Below are positions 28,731 through 36,891 of a stretch of 64,000 bases of DNA, piece by piece. A program made the position numbers and the translations under genes. Every line of letters starts with the position of its first letter. Within the stretch, counting starts at the first letter, position 1. The notes beneath the pieces are model-generated. The model saw nothing but the letters and a program-made list of their open reading frames with translations, was not told the origin of the DNA and searched no databases. Location of the stretch: assembly GCA_019634415.1 (NCBI GenBank), contig JAHQVJ010000054.1, positions 25,759 through 89,758 on the forward strand, given 5' to 3'. The DNA comes from Myxococcales bacterium (GTDB taxonomy: Bacteria > Myxococcota_A > UBA796 > GCA-2862545).

Positions 28731-29470
28731 AGCTCACCCTCGAGGTATGGCGTCAGACGGGGCCCACCACCCAGGGTCGGTTCCACACCTACGAGGTGGA
28801 CGACGTCACCCCCCACATGTCCATGCTGGACGTGCTGGACCTGCTCAACGAGCAGCTGGTGGAGCGCTCCGAGTCGCCCATCGCCTTCGATCACGACTGT
28901 CGAGAGGGGATCTGCGGCTCCTGCGGGGCCATGGTGGACGGGATCCCCCACGGGCCGCTGTCCCACACCACCCTGTGCCAGCTGCACATGCGCCACTACA
29001 GCGACGGCGACCGGATCCGCCTGGAGCCCTTCCGCGCAGCGGCGTTCCCGGTGGTGCGGGACCTGCTGGTGGATCGGTCCGCCCTCGATCGGCTCATCCA
29101 GTCGGGCGGGTACATCAGCGTGCGCACCGGTGCCGCCCCCGAGGCGAGCACGGTGCCCGTCCCCAAGGACGACGCCGAGCGCGCCTTCGACGCCGCCACC
29201 TGCATCGGCTGCGGCGCCTGCGTGGCGGCCTGCCCCAACGCCTCGGCGTCCCTGTTCACCGCCGCCAAGATCACCCATCTGTCCACGCTGCCGCAGGGGC
29301 AGCCCGAGCGCCAGCTCCGAGTGCTGGCCATGGTCCAGGCCATGGACGACGAGGGGTTCGGAGGCTGCAGCAACCACGGCGAGTGCGCGGCGGTGTGTCC
29401 GAAGGGAGTCGACCTGGCCACCATCGCCCAGCTCAACCGGGATCACCTGATGGCGCTGCTCGAGCCCTGA
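28727..29470 (+). CDS. sdhB: Succinate dehydrogenase/fumarate reductase iron-sulfur subunit
   Basis: 247 residues from ATG 28727. [15 protein letters not shown] plus a downstream Cys (TTLCQLH) makes the [2Fe-2S] site; [12 protein letters not shown] is the [4Fe-4S] motif and [15 protein letters not shown] supplies the [3Fe-4S] site and the last Cys. The protein carries electrons from FAD to the hemes of SdhC. It is the last gene of sdhCAB, and no sdhD is present. The next gene starts 83 bases on with its own ribosome binding site. Confidence 0.95.
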   Translation: MKLTLEVWRQTGPTTQGRFHTYEVDDVTPHMSMLDVLDLLNEQLVERSESPIAFDHDCREGICGSCGAMVDGIPHGPLSHTTLCQLHMRHYSDGDRIRLEPFRAAAFPVVRDLLVDRSALDRLIQSGGYISVRTGAAPEASTVPVPKDDAERAFDAATCIGCGACVAACPNASASLFTAAKITHLSTLPQGQPERQLRVLAMVQAMDDEGFGGCSNHGECAAVCPKGVDLATIAQLNRDHLMALLEP

Positions 29471-29553
29471 TCGGCGCGCAGAAATGTACGCCGCAGGCCA
29501 TGTCACGTGGCGCAGCGTGCACGGGCCAGCCACACTGGGGGTGGAGGGCGAAG

Positions 29554-30192
29554 ATGCGAGCTGAACTGTGCTGGATGCTGCCCTGTGCCTTGGCACTCGC
29601 CGCGTGCGAGCCCGCCTCCGATCGGAGCGGCGACACGACGACCACCACCGAGCCTCCTCCCTGCACCACCGACGCGGACATCGTGGCCATCGACGCACCG
29701 GTGCTGGGCGAGCAGAGCACCGAGGATCTCCTGTCGGAATACGCCCTGAAGTCCGTGGAGAACCCGACCTGGTTCGACGATGCCGATCGCCCCCTGACGA
29801 TCGAGTTCCAGTGGACGGGCACCGACGTGGTCCTGGTGACGGTGTCGGGACCGAGCCCCGAGTGCGACGCGGATCCGATGCTCCGCCTCGATCTACAGGT
29901 CACGCTGTCCACGGAGGACGGGTTGATCGACGAGCGTCTCACGTCGCAGACCAGCCTCCGTCCCGGGGTTGCGATCAGCGTCGGCGGACGGGTGGATCCG
30001 GGTCGCGAGGGCGGCACCATCGACACGCTGGCCTCCATCGCGACGATCTACGACGGCGAGCTGGACGAGGCGTGGCTGGACGTGTCGGCCTTCGCCTTGG
30101 TCGACGATGCGTCCGGGGGCTGGCTCACGGCCATCGGACGCACCGAGGCGGTGCCCGGTGGCCTCGTGGAGGCGGACATCGCCCACTGGTGA
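29554..30192 (+). CDS. Lipoprotein of unknown function
   Basis: 212 residues from ATG 29554, with GGAGGG five bases upstream. The lipobox LALAAC (Cys about residue 15) follows a short signal; a Thr-rich linker (GDTTTTTEPPPC) leads into a soluble beta-rich domain (PLTIEFQWTGTDVVLVTVSG, LRLDLQVTLSTEDG). It is probably anchored in the outer or inner membrane facing the periplasm. I do not recognise a family. It follows the sdh operon but no functional link is apparent. Confidence 0.7.
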   Translation: MRAELCWMLPCALALAACEPASDRSGDTTTTTEPPPCTTDADIVAIDAPVLGEQSTEDLLSEYALKSVENPTWFDDADRPLTIEFQWTGTDVVLVTVSGPSPECDADPMLRLDLQVTLSTEDGLIDERLTSQTSLRPGVAISVGGRVDPGREGGTIDTLASIATIYDGELDEAWLDVSAFALVDDASGGWLTAIGRTEAVPGGLVEADIAHW

Positions 30193-30220
30193 TAGCTCCC
30201 CCCAGGTGGGCGGAGGCAGG

Positions 30221-31018
30221 ATGGCGGCGGTCTTTCGAGGGAGCCAAGCCTGGATCACCGGGGGTGGCTCGGGCTTGGGCCGCGCCATGGCGCTGGAGCT
30301 GGCCAAGCGCGGTGCCAACGTGGCCGTGTCGGGTCGCCGTGAGGACCGCCTGCAGGAGGTGGTGGCGGAGGTGGAGGAGCTCGGTCGCACCGCGGTGGCG
30401 GTTCCGTGCGACTGCACCGACGAGGCTCAGGTGGCGCAAGCGGTACAGACGGTCGTGGACCGCTTGGGTGGCCTGGACGTGGCCATCGCGAACGCAGGCT
30501 TCTCGGTGAGCGGGCCCGTGGAGCGGCTGACGGCGGACGACTGGCGCCGACAGCTCGACGTGAACGTGGTGGGGGCAGCCATCACCGCACGCCACGCGAT
30601 CCCGCACCTGCGGGCCACGCGTGGTCGCTTGGCGCTGGTGGGCTCGGTGGCAGCCCTGGTCTACATGCCGCGCATGGCCGCCTACCAGGCATCCAAGGCA
30701 GCGGTGCTGGCCCTCGGTCGCACCCTGGCGATGGAGCTCGCCCCCGATGGTGTGAGCTGCACGGTGCTGCAGCCGGGCTTCGTGGAGTCGGAGCTGGCCC
30801 AGGTGGACAACCAGGGGCGCTTCGATCCGGAGCGACCCGATCGCCGTCCGAGTGCCCTGATGTGGCGCGCAGAGCCCGCTGCCCGCAAGATGATCGACGC
30901 CGTCGCCCGCAGACGCGTGGAGTACAGCTTCACGGGCCACGGTCGACTGGGCGCGTTCCTGGGTCGGCACGTTCCCTGGCTGATGCAGCTGGCCGGCAAC
31001 CGTATGGCCCGTCGCTGA
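30221..31018 (+). CDS. Short-chain dehydrogenase/reductase
   Basis: 265 residues from ATG 30221 (GGAGG four bases upstream). A classical SDR: cofactor loop ITGGGSGLGRAMA, structural motif LDVAIANAGFSVSG, catalytic Ser in LVGSVAALV, and YQASK with catalytic Tyr and Lys. The Arg after the second strand (SGRREDRLQ) suggests NADP(H). The substrate is unknown. The C-terminus, with YSFTGHGRLGAFLGRHVPWLMQ, resembles SDRs of the lipid or ketone-reductase group that associate with membranes. Confidence 0.88.
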   Translation: MAAVFRGSQAWITGGGSGLGRAMALELAKRGANVAVSGRREDRLQEVVAEVEELGRTAVAVPCDCTDEAQVAQAVQTVVDRLGGLDVAIANAGFSVSGPVERLTADDWRRQLDVNVVGAAITARHAIPHLRATRGRLALVGSVAALVYMPRMAAYQASKAAVLALGRTLAMELAPDGVSCTVLQPGFVESELAQVDNQGRFDPERPDRRPSALMWRAEPAARKMIDAVARRRVEYSFTGHGRLGAFLGRHVPWLMQLAGNRMARR

Positions 31019-31027
31019 TCGCCACGA

Positions 31028-31561
31028 TCACCGCGGACCGACGAACATAAAGTACCGGTCCACCAGATCCACAGCGACCTCGAATCCGTCGGCCAAGATG
31101 TCGAAGCTGGGTAGCAAGGCGTTGTCTGGAACGTCCACGGTGTAAGGCTGCCGATCCACCACCAGGCCGATGGTCGGATCCGGGTGCACCTCGCCACAGG
31201 TCGCCCACCCCACCAGCTGGTCCAGCTCGGCATGGTCGAGCTGTGGGCTGTTGGGAGGCGGCATCGTGTGCATGGCCGCGCGTCGGGCCATGCGGTCCGC
31301 GAGACGATTGCCGAACGCTCCTCGGATCAGCTCGTCGAAGTCCACCAGGGCGTCCGGCGCGCCAAACACCGGAAGATCTCCGTGGCAGTCGCCGCAGCGC
31401 GCCTGAACGATCGGCGCCACGGTGGCCTCCCACGCCTCCCGATCGGGCACGCAGGAGCTGGGGTCCGACGAGGGCTCGAGCGTCTGCTCACACGGCAGCC
31501 CGCCGCATCCGACCGAGGGGGTGCAGAGCAAGAGCAACACGAGGCCTGCCCCGCGGGTCAC
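31028..31561 (-). CDS. Single-heme cytochrome c lipoprotein
   Basis: 177 residues from GTG 31561, which overlaps the stop of the upstream gene (GTGA). Signal peptide GAGLVLLLLCTPSVGC ends in a lipobox. ARCGDCHGD is the heme c motif CxxCH, and HTMPPPNSPQL downstream supplies a likely Met ligand. The last 55 residues (TIGLVVDRQPYTVDV) lie beyond the heme domain and might be the start of an otherwise missing larger domain, since related myxobacterial proteins often fuse this heme domain to a monooxygenase-like part; that is a guess. It is coupled to a small Cys-rich lipoprotein gene. Confidence 0.75.
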   Translation of the reverse strand: MTRGAGLVLLLLCTPSVGCGGLPCEQTLEPSSDPSSCVPDREAWEATVAPIVQARCGDCHGDLPVFGAPDALVDFDELIRGAFGNRLADRMARRAAMHTMPPPNSPQLDHAELDQLVGWATCGEVHPDPTIGLVVDRQPYTVDVPDNALLPSFDILADGFEVAVDLVDRYFMFVGPR

Positions 31562-31830
31562 TCGGCCACCCCGCACAGGCAGCTGTCGTCGGGCCCCTGG
31601 GTGCTCGCGACGACGGCGTCCTCGGTGCTGCTCTCCACCGCCAGGCAGTACTCCTCGCACGCGTCCTGCGTGAGCGACCCTCCCAGACCGTTTCCCGAGG
31701 AGCAGAAGCACCCCTCGCTCGTCTCCTCCACGTTCTGGAAGCCAGCGTCCACGCACAGACGGTCGCACAGCTCCGGCTCGGCCGAACACGCAGCGACCAC
31801 CGACAGGGGGACGACGAACAGCAAACGCAC
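31558..31830 (-). CDS. Small cysteine-rich lipoprotein
   Basis: 90 residues from GTG 31830, chosen because GAGAGG sits five bases upstream and the signal peptide RLLFVVPLSVVAAC then has a normal length. Eight further cysteines follow the lipobox Cys (CDRLCVDAGF, EGCFCSSGNG, CEEYC, DSCLC), enough for four disulfides in about 65 residues. The fold is probably a small disulfide-rich domain at the membrane surface. No named family recognised. Four-base overlap with the cytochrome c lipoprotein gene suggests they act together. Confidence 0.7.
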   Translation of the reverse strand: MRLLFVVPLSVVAACSAEPELCDRLCVDAGFQNVEETSEGCFCSSGNGLGGSLTQDACEEYCLAVESSTEDAVVASTQGPDDSCLCGVAE

Positions 31831-31909
31831 GGGCACCTCTCGAGGGACGGGCGCCACGCCCGCCACGACCGCATCCGTGCGCTCGAGTCTCCCGACGGAT
31901 CACACGACC

Positions 31910-32788
31910 TTAGAACAGCCCGAGCTGCGCCTGCGGGCGCTTGCGTGGACCCGCCGGATCCCACTCGATCCACCGCGCCCTCAAGCCACCCAGATCCAGC
32001 GCGAAGCACCCGTCGGCGTCGCGCAGGAAGAGCACGTGGCCCACCGCTCCCGCCACCTCTCCCTCGATCACCCGATCGTCTTCCACCAGCAGCTCGTTCA
32101 CCGCCAACGAGCGGGAGCGCACCGCCAGCTCCGGCTGCTGCACGAACACCGGAGGATGCAGCGACGCGTGGTGGTCGGGGGGCAGCACGTCGCTCAAGGA
32201 CCGCACGGCCTCCGCGACCCGCCGATGGGCCTCCTCGGAGGTCATGGACCCCCGGAGCAACACCGTCTTGCGGGTGCGCCGCATGGTCTCCGTGAACCCA
32301 GCCTCCACCAGCAGGTGCTCCATCTGCTTGATCCGCGGTCCGGGCGCCTGGGCCACTCGAGCTGCCGCCAGCGGCCCCTGCTCCACGATGCGCTGGTCGC
32401 GCCGGGGGTGGCTCGCCGTGCCCACCTTCAGGCTGTCGTCGCCGAAGCACGCCAGGTACAGGTGGTGGTCGCTGCGGCAGTACCGCAGCATCGTGGCGCT
32501 CAGGCGCGGACAGCGAAACCCATTGCACGTCATGCACGGCCGAAACGCATCTCGCGCGCCACATGGATCGCAGCGCGTGCCACGGGTGGCCAGAGCGCCG
32601 TCGGGACACCCACGCCACTGCTGTCCGTCGTGGTGACCGGTGCAGTGGCGTCCCGGCAGCACCCGAAAGGACAGGTGCCCCCGCAGCGCCCGATCTGCCG
32701 GCTGAAGCGTGCCCGACCCGCTCCAACAGCGCAACAGGACCCCGCCGTCGACCCAGGTCCACCCCACCACCAGTGCGCGCTCGGACAT
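31910..32788 (-). CDS. DUF2797-like cysteine-rich protein
   Basis: 292 residues from ATG 32788; the frame runs further upstream but would overlap the neighbouring gene. The N-terminal half has zinc-ligand-like cysteines (HCTGHH, CDPCGARDAFRPCMTC, FRCPRL) followed by HHLYLACFGDDSLKVGTASHPRRDQRI, which matches the DUF2797 pattern (YLA, KVG-T, RW-DQGA). The second half is helical then beta-rich. No signal peptide, so cytoplasmic. DUF2797 has no established function; cysteine clusters and the basic patch suggest nucleic-acid binding. It lies 17 bases downstream of the histidine-kinase-like gene. Confidence 0.7.
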   Translation of the reverse strand: MSERALVVGWTWVDGGVLLRCWSGSGTLQPADRALRGHLSFRVLPGRHCTGHHDGQQWRGCPDGALATRGTRCDPCGARDAFRPCMTCNGFRCPRLSATMLRYCRSDHHLYLACFGDDSLKVGTASHPRRDQRIVEQGPLAAARVAQAPGPRIKQMEHLLVEAGFTETMRRTRKTVLLRGSMTSEEAHRRVAEAVRSLSDVLPPDHHASLHPPVFVQQPELAVRSRSLAVNELLVEDDRVIEGEVAGAVGHVLFLRDADGCFALDLGGLRARWIEWDPAGPRKRPQAQLGLF

Positions 32789-32805
32789 GCCGGCCCGACT
32801 ATCGT

Positions 32806-33699
32806 CTACACCCGACGGAAGCCCACGCGATAGCGACACACCCCATCCGCCCGCTCGGCCTCGATGGTCCCGTCGAACCGGGACACCGCGACCGCGAGGA
32901 TGGCCTCGTCGAGCTCCCGCTCACCCAACGGTGCCGCCTGAGCGGCCTGTAGCGCACCCGCATCGGCGCCCTGAAGCTCCACCACGACGTCCGCCGCCCG
33001 AACCTGCACCGTGAGCCGGACCTCCCCCTCGCAGCCCAGGTGGGCCACTAGCCGCGTGAGCAGATGCAGCACCTCGCTCCTGCAGCCCACCACCACCGGA
33101 AGCGGTCCGACCTGCGCCTGGATCACCGGCCACCGCTCGGGCTCCCGCGAGGCCCAGCCAGTGATGATGTGCAGCACCTCGCTCAGATCGAAGCGGAGCG
33201 ACCGAGCCACGTCCACCGCGGGTGGGGGTGCCGAGCCGAAGGCCGTGAAGCCTCGCACCACTCGAGCGATGCGGTCGAGCGACACCTCGGCGTCCTGCAT
33301 CGCCTCGGCCGCGGGGCCCTCCGTAGGCCATTCTGGCTGTGTTCGCAGGAACTCCAGGTTCACCCCCACCGTCATCAGCGGGTTGTTCACCTGGTGCGCC
33401 ACCCCGCCCGCCACCAGATCCAGCGCCAGCGTACGCTCGGTCTGCAGCAGGTCCCACACGGCTCCCGACGGCTCGGAGGAGCCAGCCATCGGCCGAGCAG
33501 CCAACAGCACCAGCACCCCGACGCACAGCGCGACCTTCGCTCCCCAGGTGGTCCAGTCCGGCGACACGAGACCGGCGAGGACGCCGAACAGACCCATGGC
33601 GATGGCCATGGCAGCCAGCAGGGTGGAGGAGGGACGTGTTCGCCAGCGCCACGACCACGCGGCGAGCCCGAGGGCCGCCACCGCACACACACCGGCCAC
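32806..33699 (-). CDS. Histidine-kinase-like membrane protein with degenerate ATPase domain
   Basis: About 297 residues from GTG 33699; ATG 33771 and TTG 33717 are in frame and cannot be ruled out. Two or three N-terminal hydrophobic segments (VCAVAALGLAAWSW, LLAAMAIAMGLFGVLAGLV, VALCVGVLVLLAA) precede a dimerisation helix with a clear H-box, DLVAGGVAHQVNNPLMTVG. The C-terminal domain sits where HATPase_c should be, but the N box (usually a conserved Asn) and the DxGxG motif are not visible; LQGADAGAL takes the place of the latter. It may receive phosphate or act as a binding module rather than phosphorylate itself. No response regulator gene is adjacent. Confidence 0.7.
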   Translation of the reverse strand: MAGVCAVAALGLAAWSWRWRTRPSSTLLAAMAIAMGLFGVLAGLVSPDWTTWGAKVALCVGVLVLLAARPMAGSSEPSGAVWDLLQTERTLALDLVAGGVAHQVNNPLMTVGVNLEFLRTQPEWPTEGPAAEAMQDAEVSLDRIARVVRGFTAFGSAPPPAVDVARSLRFDLSEVLHIITGWASREPERWPVIQAQVGPLPVVVGCRSEVLHLLTRLVAHLGCEGEVRLTVQVRAADVVVELQGADAGALQAAQAAPLGERELDEAILAVAVSRFDGTIEAERADGVCRYRVGFRRV

Positions 33700-33735
33700 C
33701 CAGCTCTCAACAGGCAAGACAGCTCGCCCTGGGCG

Positions 33736-33746
33736 GTAGGTTACCC
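33736..33746. promoter_or_regulatory. GTAGGTTACCC element, second copy
   Basis: Identical to the 11-mer at 15900-15910 and again between divergent genes, 30 bases before the ATG of the FG-GAP lipoprotein. GGTA-GGT-TACC is also a small inverted repeat. TAGGTT could be the -10 hexamer of the plus-strand gene. Confidence 0.35.
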
Positions 33747-33776
33747 TCGAACAGGAACCCAACGGGAGCATGCCCC

Positions 33777-35393
33777 ATGCGGGTCGCAACGCACTTTGGC
33801 CCAGTCCTGCTGGGCCTGCTGGCCTGCACTGGCGAGCCCCCAGCCGACGCCTCTCCCTGGGCGCACGTCGTCACCGAGATGCGGCAGCTCGCGCCATGTG
33901 CCGATCCGGGCGCTCGCACTACAGAGAAATTCACATCGAACAATGGGAGTCCTCTTCAAGGAAAGGCGGTCTATCGCGCCCATGGCGCAGGCGCCGTCGT
34001 GGCCGACTTCACAGGAAACGACATGCTCGACGTTCTTGTGCTGTCGGACAGGACACTGGAGTACTACGTTGCAGACCAACCAGGTGACCTTCGCCGAATG
34101 TCCACTGGATGGCACGATCTGCAGCTCGATGTCGACCTGGGATTCGGAGCTGCCGCCGCCGACTATGACGGCGACGGCGATCTAGACGTCTACATTTCCC
34201 GGTACGGTTCTCCCAATGTACTGTTCGACAACGACGGGGCTGGCCGATTTGTCGATGTGGCCGAGTTGCTGGGAGTAGACGGGGGGGATCGTCACCGGAG
34301 CGCATCGGCCACCTGGAGCGACTTCGACAACGACGGAGATTTGGACCTGATCGTGGCGGGCCACGGGCTGGCTCCCGAGGACGGTACTCCCGTGGAGGAC
34401 TACGGACCTGGGGATCCGTCTCTGTTGTTTCGTAACGATGGTACCAGCGGCTTCACCGACGTGTCCGATCTGATTCCGCAACGGATTCACCAGGCGTACT
34501 CCTTCATTCCCACCTTCGTCGATCTCGACGGCGACGGCTGGCGCGATCTGTTCGTGGCCAACGACTTCGGGGCCAAGCACACGCCGGCGCTGCTCGCCTG
34601 GAACCGCCAGGGCACCTTCGTGCTCGACGACGCCGCCGCGAACCTGGATCAGCGGCTGTCGGCCATGGGGGTCGGACTGGGCGACGTCAACGAGGACGGA
34701 GTGTGGGACCTGCTGTTGCCGGCGTGGGGGAAGATGGCGCTGATGCAGTCCAGCTCCGCTGGCGTGTGGGTGGATCAGGCCAACGCCCTGGGACTGCTGC
34801 CGGATCGCACCGACAACCAGGTGGTGGCCTGGGGCTGCGAGCTCGCCGACATGGACAACGATCAGGATCTGGACGCGATGGTGGTGTTCGGCTTCATCGA
34901 CACCGAGACCGGTCGCAACCAGCCCGATCAGCCCGACGGCCTGTGGCTGGCGCAGCCCGAGGGCCCGATGGTGGAGGTGGCCGACGAGTGGGGGATCGCC
35001 ACCCGGGGCTCCGCCAGGGGTGTGGTCACCGCCGATCTCAACGACGACGGCTACCTCGATCTGGTGGTCCCGGATCTGGGTGGCCCGTCGCGGCTGCACC
35101 TGTCTCGCTGCGGCACCGAGGGCTTCCTGAAGGTGGCGCTGCAGATGCCTGGCGCCAACCCCGACGCGGTGGGCGCCACCGTGGTGGCGGAGCTACCCGA
35201 CGGACAGGTCCAGCGGCGAGCCATCCTTTCGGGCGGCACCTCCTACGGCAGCTCGGGCCCGGCCCAGGCGCACTTCGGCTTGGGCAGTCACGCGCACGTG
35301 GCGGCACTGCGCGTGCTGTGGCCCGATGGCGCGCTGAGCGAGGTGCGCAACGTGCCGTCGGGGCACGCCATCACGGTGCAGCGGCTGCACTAG
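33777..35393 (+). CDS. FG-GAP/VCBS repeat lipoprotein, CRTAC1-like with ASPIC/UnbV-type C-terminus
   Basis: 538 residues from ATG 33777. Signal peptide with lipobox GLLAC (Cys near residue 17). Beta-propeller repeats with calcium loops run from about residue 70: ADYDGDGDLDVYI, SDFDNDGDLDLIV, VDLDGDGWRDLFV, GDVNEDGVWDLLL, ADMDNDQDLDAMV, ADLNDDGYLDLVV. The end, with GATVVAELPDGQVQRRAI, SYGSSGPAQAHFGLG and VLWPDGALSEVRNV, is the ASPIC/UnbV pattern. It is a surface or periplasmic protein of unknown ligand. Codon use between about 33900 and 34500 is visibly less GC-rich than in the rest of the gene and its neighbours. The 3' end overlaps the convergent gene by 23 bases. Confidence 0.85.
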   Translation: MRVATHFGPVLLGLLACTGEPPADASPWAHVVTEMRQLAPCADPGARTTEKFTSNNGSPLQGKAVYRAHGAGAVVADFTGNDMLDVLVLSDRTLEYYVADQPGDLRRMSTGWHDLQLDVDLGFGAAAADYDGDGDLDVYISRYGSPNVLFDNDGAGRFVDVAELLGVDGGDRHRSASATWSDFDNDGDLDLIVAGHGLAPEDGTPVEDYGPGDPSLLFRNDGTSGFTDVSDLIPQRIHQAYSFIPTFVDLDGDGWRDLFVANDFGAKHTPALLAWNRQGTFVLDDAAANLDQRLSAMGVGLGDVNEDGVWDLLLPAWGKMALMQSSSAGVWVDQANALGLLPDRTDNQVVAWGCELADMDNDQDLDAMVVFGFIDTETGRNQPDQPDGLWLAQPEGPMVEVADEWGIATRGSARGVVTADLNDDGYLDLVVPDLGGPSRLHLSRCGTEGFLKVALQMPGANPDAVGATVVAELPDGQVQRRAILSGGTSYGSSGPAQAHFGLGSHAHVAALRVLWPDGALSEVRNVPSGHAITVQRLH

Positions 35394-36891
35394 GGCCCAG
35401 ACCGTCGACGCGCACCGCGCGGTAGATGCGCCCCTCGCCGCGCAGCAGCGCCACGTCGTGCACCACCTCGGACGTGATGCGGTCCACCTCCAGCAGGCGC
35501 GCGTCGTAGGCGGAGCCGCCTCCTGCGGCACCGTAGGTGATCCAGACGTGGCCGGTGGGCAGCGCCTGCGCGCCCCCCAGCCCCGGGCTGAAGTTGCTCT
35601 CGGGTAGATCGTCGAAGCCCCAGATCTGGGTGAACGTGCCGCGAGCGGCGTCGATGCGGAACTCCACCGCGCGGCTGTCGATGGCTCCCCCTCCGACGGG
35701 TGGCTCGAAGGCGCTGGCCTGGTGGTTGCCGTTGTCGAACATCAGCACCGTGTCGGCGCTGGTCCAGGTGGCGTGGTGCTGGTGGTACGGCAGCCGAGTG
35801 GCGCCCGCAGGCCTCAGCACCCGATCGACGAGCGGCTCGGTCCAGTTGGCGGAGGGCGCCAGGATCCAGTCCAGCTCCCCCGTGGGGTAGGACAGCTTCG
35901 CCACGGCATCCTGATGGCGCAGCGACACCAGGACCGACGAGCTGTCCGCGTCGTAGGCCACCGAGTTGGCGTGCCCCCAGTCTCGGATCTCCGTGCCCGC
36001 GAAGGAGGTCCACCACGTGCCTTGGACCGCATCTCGGCCCACCCGCAGCGGATCGAGCACGTCCACCAGCCCGATCTCGTTGACCACGGTCCCTGCGTCG
36101 TCGACCTCCACCAGCGTGTCGTAGGCCACCCGAGCCGGAGCGGTCTGCCCCGGCACCTCCTCGCTGTCCGGGTAGGCCGGCTGGTCCACCAGCTCGATGC
36201 CCAGGGCGAGCAGGTTGCCGCTCGGCAGCTCCACCACGTCGTGATGGAAGGCGGTGTGGTCCACGGGCAGATCCATGGGATCCGCCGTCGGCGTGATCCG
36301 GGACCGGTAGCTGCGCACGGACCGCCCGAACAGGTCGATCTGCTCCATCCAGTAGCGGTCCGGCATGTACACCAGGTCACCGCTCGACAGCTGCACCACG
36401 TGGTTCACGGCGGAGCGAGCCGCGAAGTACCAGACCACGTCGCCGCGGCCGTCCAGCACCACGATGTACTCGGGTCGATCGTCGGGCTCGGCGTCCACGT
36501 GGAAGAGGTCGAGCCCCGGCGTGCGCCGATCGGTGGTGTGCAGCACCTCGAGCCGCGGAAAGTCGGGAGGGAGGGGCTCGGTGGTCACGGTCGAGACCTG
36601 CGGCCAGAGGAGCTCGTCGGTCTCGGTGCGCACGGTCACCTCGATCCGATGGTCCGCCCCTGCCCGAAACCCCCACAGATCGATGGCGTGCTCGGTGCCC
36701 AGCGGCCCCGTCAGTCGCTGCGTGGCATGGGGGGAGACGATGTCGACCTGCAGCGCCACGTCCTCGACGGAGCGGGCCAGCAGCTGCCCCGCCAGCGGCG
36801 CCGCGAAGAAGTCGTTCATCCACACCCGAGGCGGCTCGACGAACAGCGTCTCCACCTCGGGCGCGCACCCCAGGGCCAGCCACGCCCACAT
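35371..36891 (-). CDS. Arylsulfotransferase-like (ASST) lipoprotein
   Basis: 506 residues from ATG 36891, overlapping the upstream stop (ATGA). Lipobox LALGC lies at the very N-terminus (MWAWLALGC), an unusually short signal. A beta-rich domain (to about residue 130) precedes a six-bladed propeller with ASST signatures: DHTAFHHDVVELPSGNLLAL, WGHANSVAYD, VSLRHQDAVAKL, PYHQHHATW and LMFDNGNHQAS. ASST enzymes move sulfate between phenols; the assignment rests on these His-containing motifs and the substrate is unknown. It is paired with a beta-propeller lipoprotein. Confidence 0.8.
   Translation of the reverse strand: MWAWLALGCAPEVETLFVEPPRVWMNDFFAAPLAGQLLARSVEDVALQVDIVSPHATQRLTGPLGTEHAIDLWGFRAGADHRIEVTVRTETDELLWPQVSTVTTEPLPPDFPRLEVLHTTDRRTPGLDLFHVDAEPDDRPEYIVVLDGRGDVVWYFAARSAVNHVVQLSSGDLVYMPDRYWMEQIDLFGRSVRSYRSRITPTADPMDLPVDHTAFHHDVVELPSGNLLALGIELVDQPAYPDSEEVPGQTAPARVAYDTLVEVDDAGTVVNEIGLVDVLDPLRVGRDAVQGTWWTSFAGTEIRDWGHANSVAYDADSSSVLVSLRHQDAVAKLSYPTGELDWILAPSANWTEPLVDRVLRPAGATRLPYHQHHATWTSADTVLMFDNGNHQASAFEPPVGGGAIDSRAVEFRIDAARGTFTQIWGFDDLPESNFSPGLGGAQALPTGHVWITYGAAGGGSAYDARLLEVDRITSEVVHDVALLRGEGRIYRAVRVDGLGPSAAAAP

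Noticed and set aside
33699..33789. Upstream start at 33789 for the histidine-kinase-like gene
   Set aside because: It would run into the coding region of the divergent FG-GAP gene and adds only polar residues before the membrane segments.
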